Notes: generated by a model from the letters alone, not told the origin. DNA of 36,601 bases from Ichthyophonus hoferi (GCA_002751075.1 NAOQ01000124.1:23209-59809); one strand, 5' to 3'; counted from the first letter of the stretch, positions 22,093-32,698 are shown. Program-made: numbers and translations.

Positions 22093-23322
22093 ATGGTTGT
22101 TGTAGAAGAATCTGCGATAGACTGCAATGATGGAGAAAAAGAGAAAATTAATTGGAATACCAATTTATTTAACTCCATGCGCATCTCCAAGAGCAAAATA
22201 GTCAAGTTAAAAACACTATTTCGCCGTCCAGGACACTTCACCCGAGGGTCAATAGTATCTTGCATATCCGAATGTGGCAATTCTGAAACTAACCAATGCA
22301 TCTTCAAAATCTTCAATAGTAATAAACAAATGCAAACATTTCGAGGTCGAGGTCAATTCTTACAATACAAAGCGAGTTTGGAAGAATTAATGCAAAAGGG
22401 AGAGTTCTTCTGGCTAGATGTAAATGGATTTTATAATGAAGACATATTTTTATTGAGAGACACCTTCCAAATCCACCCTCTAACACTGGAGGATATTCAA
22501 CAGTTTCAAACACAGGAGAAAGTTGAATGTTTTGAAAATTATTTTAGCGTAACACTACAAACCATCGACTCTACATTACCCCATCCGGAGAATGTCACAG
22601 TTACTGTTATTGTATATGAAACATACGTTCTTACTCTACACAATTTTGCATGTAAAGCCCTTGAGCAAGTTGAACAAGCCTTGCTAAAAGTACATATTCC
22701 TCGTCCTGACTGGGTTCTCTATCTTGTTAGTGACTTCAGTACGGAAGCTATTGAGCCTATGGTAAAAGGCCTTGAATCTGAAGTTGACATTATTGATGAA
22801 TTAGTTTGCACTCTGGACGATAATGACGATAACGAGCTTCTTCAGCGCATGCATATTGCTAGCAAAACACTTTCACAACTTATGCAACGACTTCAATCGC
22901 GAGAGAAGATAACTAATTCTCTGGCTGGTGCCGGTCGTAATCGTATGAGTATCGAGAGAGACCCTAATACTAAACTATATTTTCGTAATATATTGAACGA
23001 TGTTATGCGATTTCTTTCCTCTGTTGAGTCTAGTCGGGCCTTTCTCCATGGTACAGAATCAACTTATTACGCTCAACTGAACATGAAATTAAGTCTATAC
23101 CAAGAAGAACAGACCAAAATCATCTCTAGACTGGCCATGACGTCGTTTGTGTTTTTGCCTCCTACTTTAATTGCAGCTATTATGGGTCAGAATATACTTA
23201 TCCCATGGTGGGCCGGGAAAACAAATGTAAAAGGTGTATGGCCCTTTGTATGGACCTGCGCACTATGTGTTATCCTTTCAGCTTTGTTTGGTTTGTATGG
23301 TCGCTTAAAAAAGATCTGGTGA
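22093..23322 (+). CDS. CorA-type divalent-cation transporter, paralogue 2 (intronless)
   Basis: 409 residues from the ATG at 22093; the frame is open slightly further upstream but only through a TTG codon. Same architecture as the 15982 gene: RRPGHFTRG, GEFFWLDVNGF, HPLTLEDIQ, ECFENYFSVTLQ, RPDWVLYLVSDF, a long helical stretch with AGAGRNRMS, then YYAQLNMKLS leading into TM1 and TM2 near the C-terminus. The TM1-end motif is Gly-Gln-Asn (365-367) in IMGQNILIPWW, again replacing the Met of canonical Gly-Met-Asn. A canonical AATAAA lies 240 bases after the stop. Single exon and apparently intact, so it is not an obvious processed pseudogene. Likely a tandem duplicate of CorA-1, now separated by repeats. 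Transported ion and membrane are not determinable here. Confidence 0.92.
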   Translation: MVVVEESAIDCNDGEKEKINWNTNLFNSMRISKSKIVKLKTLFRRPGHFTRGSIVSCISECGNSETNQCIFKIFNSNKQMQTFRGRGQFLQYKASLEELMQKGEFFWLDVNGFYNEDIFLLRDTFQIHPLTLEDIQQFQTQEKVECFENYFSVTLQTIDSTLPHPENVTVTVIVYETYVLTLHNFACKALEQVEQALLKVHIPRPDWVLYLVSDFSTEAIEPMVKGLESEVDIIDELVCTLDDNDDNELLQRMHIASKTLSQLMQRLQSREKITNSLAGAGRNRMSIERDPNTKLYFRNILNDVMRFLSSVESSRAFLHGTESTYYAQLNMKLSLYQEEQTKIISRLAMTSFVFLPPTLIAAIMGQNILIPWWAGKTNVKGVWPFVWTCALCVILSALFGLYGRLKKIW

Positions 23323-23561
23323 TTTATTATGACTATAACATTGCTCTGTGACAAAGTAAGCCATTGTTTGCATGTTACCATTTTCCTCCTGACTTACTTT
23401 GAAAAAAAATCACAAAAGCTTTCCAGTATAGTTTGGTTGTATGTAGTTCTATTTGAAAAATGTTCCAATGCTGTCCTTACTGATCTGATCGTACAAGGTA
23501 GAATGAAGTAATGCAATTTTAATCCTTTAAGTAGGAAATAGCATGGCATTATCTAAGTGTA

Positions 23562-23567
23562 AATAAA
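23562..23567 (+). terminator. Poly(A) signal AATAAA for CorA-2
   Basis: Canonical AATAAA hexamer 240 bases downstream of the CorA-2 stop codon, in an otherwise gene-free stretch. Confidence 0.55.
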
Positions 23568-24323
23568 TTGAAACAAATGCTTGACACGTACGTTTTATTT
23601 GAATTAGTCTCGAAATATAAATAAGACCTATAGCTGGGTAAACACATAAGTTCTAATACGGAATTGCGATAATAAATATTATAAAAAAACAAAGGTGTTG
23701 AGAAAATGCCCACGATGCCAGTATAGTCGACTGGCAGGAAACAGGTATATGTGGGGTAACACCATTGCTTGTAAGACGTAACACAATGTGATATATACTT
23801 ACATTACCACTAGTAGCTCAAGGAGCACCTCCCACTATTCTGTACCAACCCTATTACTTTGCATTTATACCTTCAATTTCATTTCCTCCGCGATTATAAT
23901 AATATTTCCTATACCTAAATTATTATATCATTTTAGTAATTAATCCTTAACTAAATGCTCATTATGAATTATTTGACCATAATAAGGCCATCAGATTCCG
24001 TCGGCGCGGCCATAAACATCACATTGATCGGTGAATTTTCACGATTAATCACTGAAATCACTCTCCAATCCTAAATCATCCTACACATAATGGAGAATCA
24101 GTCACCTCAACCCACCCAAAATGTTACAATTACGATCAAAATATGAACGCACTGCTCTTCCAGCCTGTTCTCTCTGTGTAGTCATTGCAATTTATAATTA
24201 TCATGATAAATTGTTAAACAGGCAAATAATTAGGCGTAATCTACTGTAAAACTTGAATAACATAAAGATAATAAATAATATATAGTTGTATCTAGAAACA
24301 TACTAAAGCAAAGCAAGGTGAAA
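23568..24323. other. Intergenic, no gene seen
   Basis: Separates CorA-2 from the unrecognised gene. It holds CATTGCAATTTA at 24183-24194 (also before CorA-1) and AATTGTTAAACAG at 24209-24221 (also before CorA-2). No exon or known repeat seen. Confidence 0.5.
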
Positions 24324-25925
24324 ATGGAGAATAATTCCCCACAACTTTTTAGTGCGGCAATTCTTCTGTATGGACTCTTTATTGGCGATGGAGATATAAC
24401 TGATCTTCAGCTTCAAAATTTTGATGATGGAGACACCGCCGACGATTTTGCAGACTGTTGTCGTGAAGAAATGATGAGTAGGATGGAAAATGGTGGAATA
24501 TTTGTTAAACTAGAACCTGAAAGAGTAGCTAAAATATTTAGACATTTAGTTATTTGGCCATGGAACCTTCCTATGTCTCCTGAATTGGCTGAACAACTTC
24601 TCAAAGATCCCTTCACGTTTAAAGCACCTGTTAAAAATAAACAGGAAAAGATTTCAAAAAAAGAGAAGAAAAGAAGGAAAAAGGACATGATGAATGAAGA
24701 GGGACAGATTGAATCGAGTATTAAGACATTATTGAACATAGACACTAAGCAAGCACAGGACGTTGACAAAGCGCCACAGACTCAGCCCGTTATAGATATG
24801 CAACAACCTCATAATAAGGATGGTCAACATATATGTGATACTAATCCAGTTGAGCAGTATTATTCCAATGGAAAAAATATTGAAAAGATACAGACCGCCG
24901 CAAATGAGCAACCGATAAGCATAAAGGAAATCAAGGTGGATGGTGAGGCACAACAGACTCATATTTCTCCGCAAAAAGAGAGCTTGGGACAGCATGAGCA
25001 TAACAAGCATATACAAGTAGAATCCGAAACTCTCCTAACAAAAAAAATGAATTTAAGTATCAAACCCCAAGAAAATACTACTTTACAAGCACTGTTTTCC
25101 ATCAGAACTGACAAAGAAAATATTTCAACAGAGATAAACCTCAAGCATAGTAGACAGGGAGAAACATCAACAAGTTCTCTTATAAATACTAATACAGTAG
25201 ATGTAACCGAAACAGAACAAGAATTGGAATGCATGAGGTTATTGTGGTTTGTTGATAAATGTTCTCAACCAGTAGAACAAGAGCCAGAAGAAGTGCAGCC
25301 TGTTAAAAAACGCAAACTAAATTTAAGAGAGCATACACCGAAGACCAGTCAAGCAGCCGAATCTTATGCAATGGAAGACAAGAATAAGAAAGGAAAAGAG
25401 TTAAAGAAAGATGTGCACAGGGTAATGAATTCACCAAGAGACACATATACTGTGTCTGCAAATGAATTGGAGGTGGAGACTGTTGCAAAAAGAAAAAGTG
25501 ATAAAATAGAAGAGGAAGAGGAAGTGGAAGAGGATAATACTGTAAGAGACGAAACGATAGATAAATATATAGATAGGGCAAGCGAGGTAACAGGAAAACA
25601 ACAGGGTGAACAAAGCAAAGAAATGGCTAACAACCAGGAAGATGGGGTCTGGCTGAGTGTTCTAGGCGGTAGAGCTATGTTCTTAGGTAGTCCTGTGATG
25701 GAGGTAGACACCCACAGAGAGACCAGGGATGCTATGGCAATCCTGGCAGACCTGGACAATTATACACTTAAGGCAATATGGTTTATAATTTTTTGTTGGG
25801 CTTATATTATTCTATGTTCATATTAGGATAAAGATTGTGTTATCTTTGTTTGGTACCGGTTTTGTTTATATCTATATAGTTGTAATCTTGGAGTCTTATA
25901 TACTATAGCTATAATGTTAATTATG

Positions 25926-25957
<32 letters not shown>

Positions 25958-26379
25958 GCATGTATGTATATATAATTATGTTATTTATAGCTCAGTATTT
26001 TGTAAACAGATTATCTCTATGCACTATAATACTCATACTCAATTTTCCTCTACAGACACTACCTGGTGGTTGTACCCCAGGCCTCCATAGCAGCCTTGTT
26101 AGTGGCCATGAGCACAAATGCCATATGAAAATATTTATTTCCCAGCAAGAAACCCTGCAATATAGCAATTATGTATGTCCACTATGCCCACCGCCCCCTT
26201 CTATCCATCTTAACCAGTGGATTGGTCGCAGACTTTGCTCCGATGAACAAGAACCATTAAGACATCTCCATTGTCCTTATTGTAAAGAAAAGATAGCCTC
26301 TTCTTCTGCCTCTCCTGATTCACTTGATGAGAAGATCGCTAATGTGTGGGACAGACATAAAGGGTCTGTAAAGTGCTAA
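24324..26379 (+). CDS. Unrecognised charged protein with Cys/His-rich C-terminus (two exons)
   Basis: I do not recognise this gene. Exon 1 begins at ATG 24324; the open frame runs to 25826, but its last codons are hydrophobic and look like intron read-through. Exon 2 is probably 26056-26379, after a good TTCCTCTACAG acceptor, ending at TAA. A GT donor at 25704 (ATGGAG/GTAGAC) keeps frame and gives about 568 residues. A GC-type site near 25771 would also keep frame and retain DAMAILADLDNYTLK. The N-terminal ~100 residues look folded (LFSAAILLYGLFIGDGDI, RHLVIWPWNLPMSPELAEQL). A Lys-rich block KKEKKRRKKD follows, then a long polar Lys/Glu/Gln-rich middle with PVKKRKL, which could be a nuclear localisation signal. 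The C-terminus has paired cysteines (YVCPLC, LHCPYC), plus GHEHKCH and RRLC, suggesting a zinc-binding fold. Nuclear role is inference only. Confidence 0.62.
25925..25953. repeat. (TTA)n microsatellite
   Basis: Trinucleotide run inside the intron of the 24324-26379 gene. Confidence 0.9.
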
Positions 26380-27958
26380 TGGTTATTTATATAGAGTAGA
26401 ATAACAGATCTAATCGAGTGCATTTAGAATTTACCTAGTTGAAGCGCTTACAGGATACGCAAACATATTAACCTGTATATATACCGACAGACATATACAT
26501 GTAATTCACCACATACTAATAAGGAAATACATACATACACGCACGTAGACAAGCATGTGTATTTGTTTTAAGCCTTTCCTCTTTTTTATTTTCATCCATT
26601 ATGTATATATATCTACACAGCATAAACCTTTACTAAACGATAAGCATAACTTGGTTTTGACAAATGTGTGTTATTTACACTACTGTTTCCGTAATTTTTG
26701 ATATATGAAACCTGTAGATAATTTACTTATACACAGTAGATGCAATGGTTAAGTTTCTTTCTATAACCAAGCTTTGCTGATGCCATGAATATTTTAAGAT
26801 TAATGAATGATGTATCTTCCTGTTAAACTATTTACTATGTGCTGAATATAGTAATTATATTAGAGTATACTCTGTTTGATACTTGTTCGTTGACTCTTGC
26901 TTTTCAAGATAAAAATATAATTTTAATTCAGTAAACTTACTGGAGTTAGTGGTCTTTTATACGAGATTTATGTGTGCATGCATCTTGGTTAAGATAACTG
27001 ATTGATTGGTTAGGTTAATTAAGATCTTCTTTTTTTCAGGCCTTATACATTTGTATGGTATCAACATAGTCAGTGTGTATCTATACACTAACTGGTATAT
27101 GATGGCTATATATTGTATTTCATGTGGTATAAAGATAGGATGTTTACTGTTCATATAGGGTAATTTTTGAGAAAAAACTTAGTATTGGATTATATATATA
27201 TATATCTGTAATGGATAATTATGTAATGAATCTTTTTTTTTTTTTTTTAAAAAAAAAAAAAGTGACTATCTGTTCCTTAGTGTGTTTTAATTTTTATGAG
27301 ATTATATATTACTACAGACTTGCTGGCAGAGCAGTTTATATATATGCACGCATACATACACATATACTATCATCATATGTACACACTTATGCACTATATT
27401 ATTGTTTATTTACCATTTTTCTCAAGTCATATGCCAAAATATGTTGCTCTGAAACTTGAATTTTAAATTATATACGTTTAATTTGACTGAAAATTTTAAA
27501 TTATTTGCCTTTGAAACTTTCTATCTTTTTTATTTGCCATTGGAATGACCATTCATAATCTCTATTAAATTTGATTTAACAACATATTCAATTTCTGGAG
27601 ATAATGAGCATAATGGCATTCTACATCTATATTTAGGACTGTCTTTTTTAAATTGTTTTTTGTTGTTAGTTTTGGGCTTGATTTATTAAGTCAATCATTA
27701 GGTCAATTTTAGCATTAACTTTCACACCTGCCACTATTCCTGTATTGGCCGTTTCCTTGAGTACATGATACATAGTGTGACATTATTAAAGAAAAGGCAC
27801 TTTTATTGTCCATATATTAGCTTATAGCAATACGTGAGGTCTGATACTCTGTATCTCATGGTCTAATTACAGACGAAGGAGAGTTTAGAACGGGTAGTTG
27901 TAGGCTGATTCGCATAACGCATATGATATATGATTGTAATATATTTTTGTTTTTGAGT
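26380..27958. other. Intergenic, no gene seen
   Basis: AT-rich region after the unrecognised gene. It holds a T16/A13 run at 27233-27261 and ACACAT-like low complexity near 27345-27365. Open frames here are short and lack splice or family support. Confidence 0.5.
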
Positions 27959-28130
27959 TAGCCAACCTTTAGATACTTATCATTTGGCTGGGGCCCAGTC
28001 TCTAGTCCCTACTGCCTTTCCATCCCATTTGCTTACATATAATCCCATACCTGATTATACTATTAGTACCGTGCTGTTGCACAATAATAGTTTAATTTGT
28101 TTCTGTTCTTCCACATTGGTTATCTTACTT
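27959..28130 (+). other. Coding-like fragment of unknown origin
   Basis: An open stretch with balanced composition for this AT-rich context, reading QPLDTYHLAGAQSLVPTAF and then SHLLTYNPIPDYTISTVLL. No ATG starts it, and no clear acceptor or donor frames it. It could be a fragment of a transposon gene or of a host exon carried here by repeats. I cannot assign a family. Confidence 0.3.
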
Positions 28131-28389
28131 AGAGGCAGAAAGATGATAATACTTAGCTATATAAGTAAAAGTAACCTAAGTACATGGGTGGTATAACTTA
28201 ATTAATATTTCTAGTCTATACTGCAGTATATTATTGGATGCGGTGGTCTGATGTTCATCTTTAATTAATGCTTTAGATTTTATCTTAGTTTTTAGTTACC
28301 TTGCATAGTTTGGTATGATAAGATAATATATTGTTAAATGTAGATATAGTTATATATATAGCATAACTTATGTCACTGTACTTATAGGT

Positions 28390-28582
28390 ATCTTATTAAT
28401 GAACGCTGGGTTCTGAAGAATTCTTTTTATATAACGTCATATCCAGAGAGTTAAAAAGGTTCTGTTCGAGACAGATTGAGGGCTTTTGAAGCCGTAGTGA
28501 TATTAAATAAAAACTATTGTTTTTATTTTAAAATTATGTTTGCAATAGTCGGCTGCCACTATGAACATGTGAGAGATAATTA
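28390..28582 (+). repeat. Dispersed repeat family S, copy 3 (interrupted by transposon)
   Basis: Carries the ordered S landmarks (CTTATTAATGAACGCTGGG, AAAGGTTCTGTTCGAG, ACAGATTGAGGGCTTTTG, GCCGTAGTGATA, GGCTGCCACTATGAAC, GAGATAATTA). It breaks at TA 28581-28582, where the mariner-like element starts. The S-like flank appears to resume after 31196 (ACAATAATAACCTA against CAATAACCTATT in copy 1). Confidence 0.72.
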
Positions 28583-28948
28583 CAGGGATTCCCGGAAATA
28601 ATTCGACAAATTCTTTTATAAGTAAACAAAATTCAAAATTGAAAAACAAATCCCAAAAATAATTTGACAAATCCCTACATAAATGCACAGATCTCAATAA
28701 TAAATGAACAATTGAATATAAAAATAATAATAAAATATAAAAATATAAAAATAAAGAAGAAATTGAGAGAAATTCACATTTCTGCTATTTTTACTAGAGT
28801 AATTGTATTTTTTAGATACATTTCTTATAATTTTTTAAATTAAAAATTGTTACTCGAAAACCAAAAGAATAGATAAAAAAACATTTATTCATGTAATATC
28901 CCACCTAAACCTTCATTTATCTTTCTCCACATTTTATTATAGACAAAT
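28583..28948 (-). repeat. Inverted copy of the transposon 3' end, including transposase C-terminal codons
   Basis: Read on the minus strand, about 28870-28948 encodes YNKMWRKINEGLGGILHE and a stop. It is almost the same as the plus-strand transposase C-terminus at 30871-30927, YNRMWRRMNEGLCGILNE and a stop. So the left arm is not a simple terminal repeat but an inverted duplicate of the right arm that extends into the coding region. Two head-to-head copies, one truncated, explain this best. Confidence 0.8.
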
Positions 28949-29048
28949 ACCCAAATAGTGTGACAAATCCCTAGATATGTAAATGGAAGGATTTCAAAAA
29001 TAAATGAAAAATTCCCAAACTTACGTAAATGGACATTTTGAATATGCA

Positions 29049-29679
29049 GAATACTGTAATATTGGAAATAGAGCTAGTATCTATTGTACTGAGTTCTATC
29101 AGGTAGTCGACGTCAGGTAAAAGGGAGACTAATGCTCTAGTTAGCTGCTCTTGGATCTCCCTTTGTTGATCAATGTATATAGAAGCTTTTACATAACTTC
29201 TTAAATGGCGATGTACTGAAATCCATGTAATTGTGACTGCGTCTACATAATTAAGTATTATCAGAAGAATCAATACCATACTCAACTAGTTGGCTTTCTA
29301 GTAAAATACCTGGATTATCTACTTAATTTTTTTTTGACAATTATAGACATAATAGAAAAAAAGAAAAACATGAAGTACATAAACTGAACAGTAAGTATTG
29401 ACCACTGAGAACAGTAATTTTTATGTATAGTTTTTTTTGTTCCTTTTATACATTTGCGAATATTGTTTGTAAGGTGATCTAATCAATAATCTAAATGGGA
29501 CTAATCATAAAAAAATATTTGTTGGCCAATACAATTCATGAAAGATCAGAGACCCACTAGGATTGTCTGATCTTTTAGTATCTAAACTTATACCACCATG
29601 CCCTTATTTGAATGACTCGGTCTTGTATCATAAAAAAATTGGTTGTAAAAAAATATTGAACACTTCAGTTCCAACAAAT
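29049..29679 (-). mobile_element. Repeat U inserted in the transposon, with 8-bp target duplication
   Basis: 631-bp segment flanked by AATATGCA at 29041-29048 and 29680-29687. The flanks line up with an uninterrupted stretch of the transposon right arm, so the segment is a later insertion. An 8-bp duplication fits hAT-like or some other transposases, but no clear terminal inverted repeat is visible. The minus strand is open over about 90 codons, including SIYIDQQREIQEQLTRALVS and SLLPDVDYLIEL. A relative lies at 17960-18340. Protein origin not recognised. Confidence 0.62.
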
Positions 29680-30150
29680 AATATGCAAAATAAAAAGAAA
29701 CAGAATACATAATAAAGAGGAACTTGAAAAGCATCTACATTTTTTCTATTTTCACTAGAGGAATTGCATTTTTTACTACAATGTTTTGAAGAAAAAAATG
29801 TTATGCAAGAAAAAATATATATAGAATAATTCGAGAGGGAAAACAACAATTATAAAAACCGTAATTTTGCAATTGCAAATTTACGTTTCAATTATATTAA
29901 TCACCCTCTAACAGTATATTTTGTAATTTAGCAAAAAATAAAATAAAATAAGATTATGTACGTATTGCAAATGACAGAAAATAATAATCGAAAAGTTTAT
30001 TCATGCCTGGCGAAGGAATTGTTTGGCCAGATTCCGAGACTTTTACCAACGAAAAAGATTTAAACCATATCCGTCATAACTGGTATAAGAAGGCCTCGAA
30101 TCTATCACCTGAAGAAACATGTGCAAACAAATAACGGATAATGCAATGTT

Positions 30151-30927
30151 GTGCCATTTACTGGAAGGAAGGGTAGGAGAATGGCGTTGAAGACCTTAAC
30201 TGAAGCAAAGGTACGCGAGATAATTAGTAGGAACAACTCTCTCACACATGTTGGATTGAGAGAAATCGTTACCAATAAGGGAGAATGGCTCAGCCGTTCT
30301 AGTTTGAATAGGGTAGTGAAGTCGAGTGGTTTGGTTAGGAAGAGGTTAAAAAAAAAGTCAAATGTGGTTCCAGCAGAATTGCATTTGAAAGCATTTGCAG
30401 ACTATGCTGCAACGATAATCGGAATGAAGGATGAGTAAAGCGTGTTCCTAGATGAATGTGAATTTAAACTGCATGCATATACACATTATGAATATGTAAT
30501 GCCAAATGAAGATGCCGTAGTATTCGTTAGTCTATCAAGAGGACAGAATATATTCATGTGTAATCTTCTTTCTCTACTCTGACCACATTTACAACAAGAT
30601 GATCGATGGTGCATTCAATGCAGGCCACTTCTAGCATTCTTACATGAGGCAATCGAGAATAATTGCCTACATCCAAATACAGTTCTAATGATGGAAAGTG
30701 TGAAGTTTCATTATTCTGATGAAGTTAAAGATTTGTTGAAGTTTAATTCTATCACGCTACTGTATTTGCCATTCTACTCACCGGTACTGAACCCAATTGA
30801 AAACAAAAATTTACATCCGAAGGAACCTGATGATTTTAGCTCAAGCCCAACTATAATATTTTGCAATTTCTATAACAGAATGTGGAGAAGGATGAATGAA
30901 GGTTTATGTGGGATATTAAACGAATAA
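30151..30927 (+). pseudogene. DDE_3 (Tc1/mariner, IS630-like) transposase pseudogene
   Basis: One plus-strand frame encodes an HTH-like N-terminus (TEAKVREIISRNNSLTHVGL, then LSRSSLNRVVKSSGLVRKRL) and a DDE_3 core: FLDECEF with the first Asp, LMMESVKFHYS where a second Asp is normally found, and YLPFYSPVLNPIE with the final Glu. Exactly 34 residues separate the second and third catalytic positions, the DD34E spacing. It is interrupted by stop codons at 30436 (TAA) and 30580 (TGA), and the second catalytic Asp reads as Glu. The first usable ATG is at 30181; a stop lies just upstream of 30151. No signs of current activity. Confidence 0.88.
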
Positions 30928-31197
30928 AGGATTTTGCGATTTTTCTATTTTTTTTTTTCTTAATTAACAATTTTTTGTTCAAAAAATTGTAAGAAATGTA
31001 TATAAAAAAATACAATTCTTTTGGTAAAAATAGAAAAAAAGTAGATTTCTTTCAATTTCCCTTTTATTATTCTATTTTGTTTTATTATTTATTTTTATAT
31101 TCAAAATATCCATTTATTGTTGAGATCTGTCCATTTATATAGGGATTTGTCGAATTACTTCTGAGATTTGTTAAAAAAATTTCAGGAAACCCTTGTA

Positions 31198-32698
31198 ATA
31201 CACAAGCTGCAAGCAACATATATAATTATTGTACTTAAAAGGTTACAAACTAGCGAACAATAATAACCTAGAACTATATTTGCATAAAAGTGGAAAGCAA
31301 TAAGAGTAATTGAAGTAATTGAATAAAATATTAATAATATATATATATACCAGATGTATATAATAAAATACAATAACTTTAGACTTGGTTTACTGGCTGT
31401 GCTAGTATTTTAACTGCTACTACCTATTTGATTAAAACTATACATAAAAAACATCAATACTATTATGGCTAGTTTAATAGAGTATATAAAGGGAGGAGCC
31501 AGTGAAATCAAGCGTACTAAAAATATTTATTTTTTATCTTATCTATTTTATAGATTACATGACATTCGACGAATAAACAAACAAAGAATATGGAGGGAAA
31601 TTTGAAATTAAATTTAAACTAGCTGATGTAAACGACAATTAACGGGTGGGATAAATCGCATTTAGGTATAGATTACAATTTGATGCCATTTGATGTGTAT
31701 AGATATAAATAAATATGTATTGTTATTAAACTATATACGTGTACATAGTTTTTTCTATAGTATTTACTAACTATATTATCATAGATTGAACATAACATGT
31801 ATTTACTTTATTGCTTTTCTTAAATAGGGTTAATACATAATACATTATACATAATACATGCATTTTTTGATGTTGTTTTAACAGCCAAGCCATCAAAATT
31901 ACTGACTGGGTAGCCCCTTTCATAGAGAATAATAGGTAAAGAAATGATGTTCTTATACCTATATATATGTATAGAATAACAACATATATAGTACCAGAAC
32001 GTTACATACCAAAATATAAATATATTTTATATTGCATTGAGAGCGGTTTAGCTAGGGAATATGAGTAATGTTAGGATAAAATCATATTTAGATAACTCTT
32101 CACAATACAGAAACATGGTATTTGATGGCGCTGTTATGTCTTATGATTTGTAATATATAATATATGGCCACCTGAAGAAATTGAATTTGCATTTATTATT
32201 GTTAGTTGATCATTAGCTATGGCCTATGTTCTTTGGAGCTATATGGTTGAGTACAATGTGTATACGAAGCTAAGTTCTTTGGTTTGCAATGTTAATATAT
32301 AGAGGTGATAATTTAATTGCCTGGTTGTTAGTTGAACATATTGCAGTTATAACTTTGTTTGACACCATATCTATAGCTCTATGTGCAGGGAAGGAGAAAG
32401 AACTTTACTAAATTACATTGCTTTTAACATACTAAAGCGAACACATAAACACACACAAGCAAGTACATACATAAAAATCAATACATACATATTCACATAA
32501 CATAATCACATGCACATATATGTACATTCATATTTACATACTTACTCACACTCACTCACTTGCTCACATATACACACATGCATACATACACACAAAAAAA
32601 CAAGTGTAAACGTACCACTCTATATCCCCCTTTCTCTCTCTCTTTCTTTATTTTGTTCCTCCTATACTCTATAGTCTATTTGCTATCATTTATCACAG
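31198..32698. other. Upstream of ASPM, no assigned gene
   Basis: Presumed promoter and 5' UTR territory of the ASPM-like gene. Tandem ACAT/CACA-rich sequence occurs at about 32440-32600. A pyrimidine-rich tract and CAG abut the ASPM ATG (32640-32698), so a 5'-UTR intron may end there. One exon-like stretch is listed separately. Confidence 0.5.
31885..31935 (+). other. Exon-like 51-bp stretch of unknown gene
   Basis: Preceded by TGTTGTTTTAACAG and followed by GTAAAG. One frame is open throughout and reads QAIKITDWVAPFIENN, with matching phases at both ends (51 nt, phase 2 to phase 2). It could be an unassigned coding exon, a 5'-UTR exon of the ASPM-like gene, or chance. Confidence 0.3.

Larger units (their letters stand above)
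28583..31195 (+). mobile_element. Tc1/mariner-like (DDE_3) transposon, composite and decayed
   Basis: 2613-bp element bounded by TA on both sides (28581-28582 and 31196-31197) with inverted ends CAGGGATTCCC and, read inward from the right, CAAGGGTTTCC. The inverted similarity runs over 300 bp (shared AATTCGACAAAT, ACAGATCTCAA.AATAAATG, TTTCTATTTTTAC). Inside lie a broken DD34E-type transposase gene, a second internal left-end-like block (about 28950-29047, resuming about 29688-29800) and a separate 631-bp insertion. TA target duplication plus DDE_3 transposase indicates the IS630-Tc1-mariner superfamily. Not autonomous in its present state. Confidence 0.85.

Noticed and set aside
24413-25759. 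Several minus-strand frames opposite the 24324 gene
   Set aside because: Shadow frames of a Lys/Glu-rich coding exon. Composition is Leu/Ser/Phe-rich as expected from antisense.
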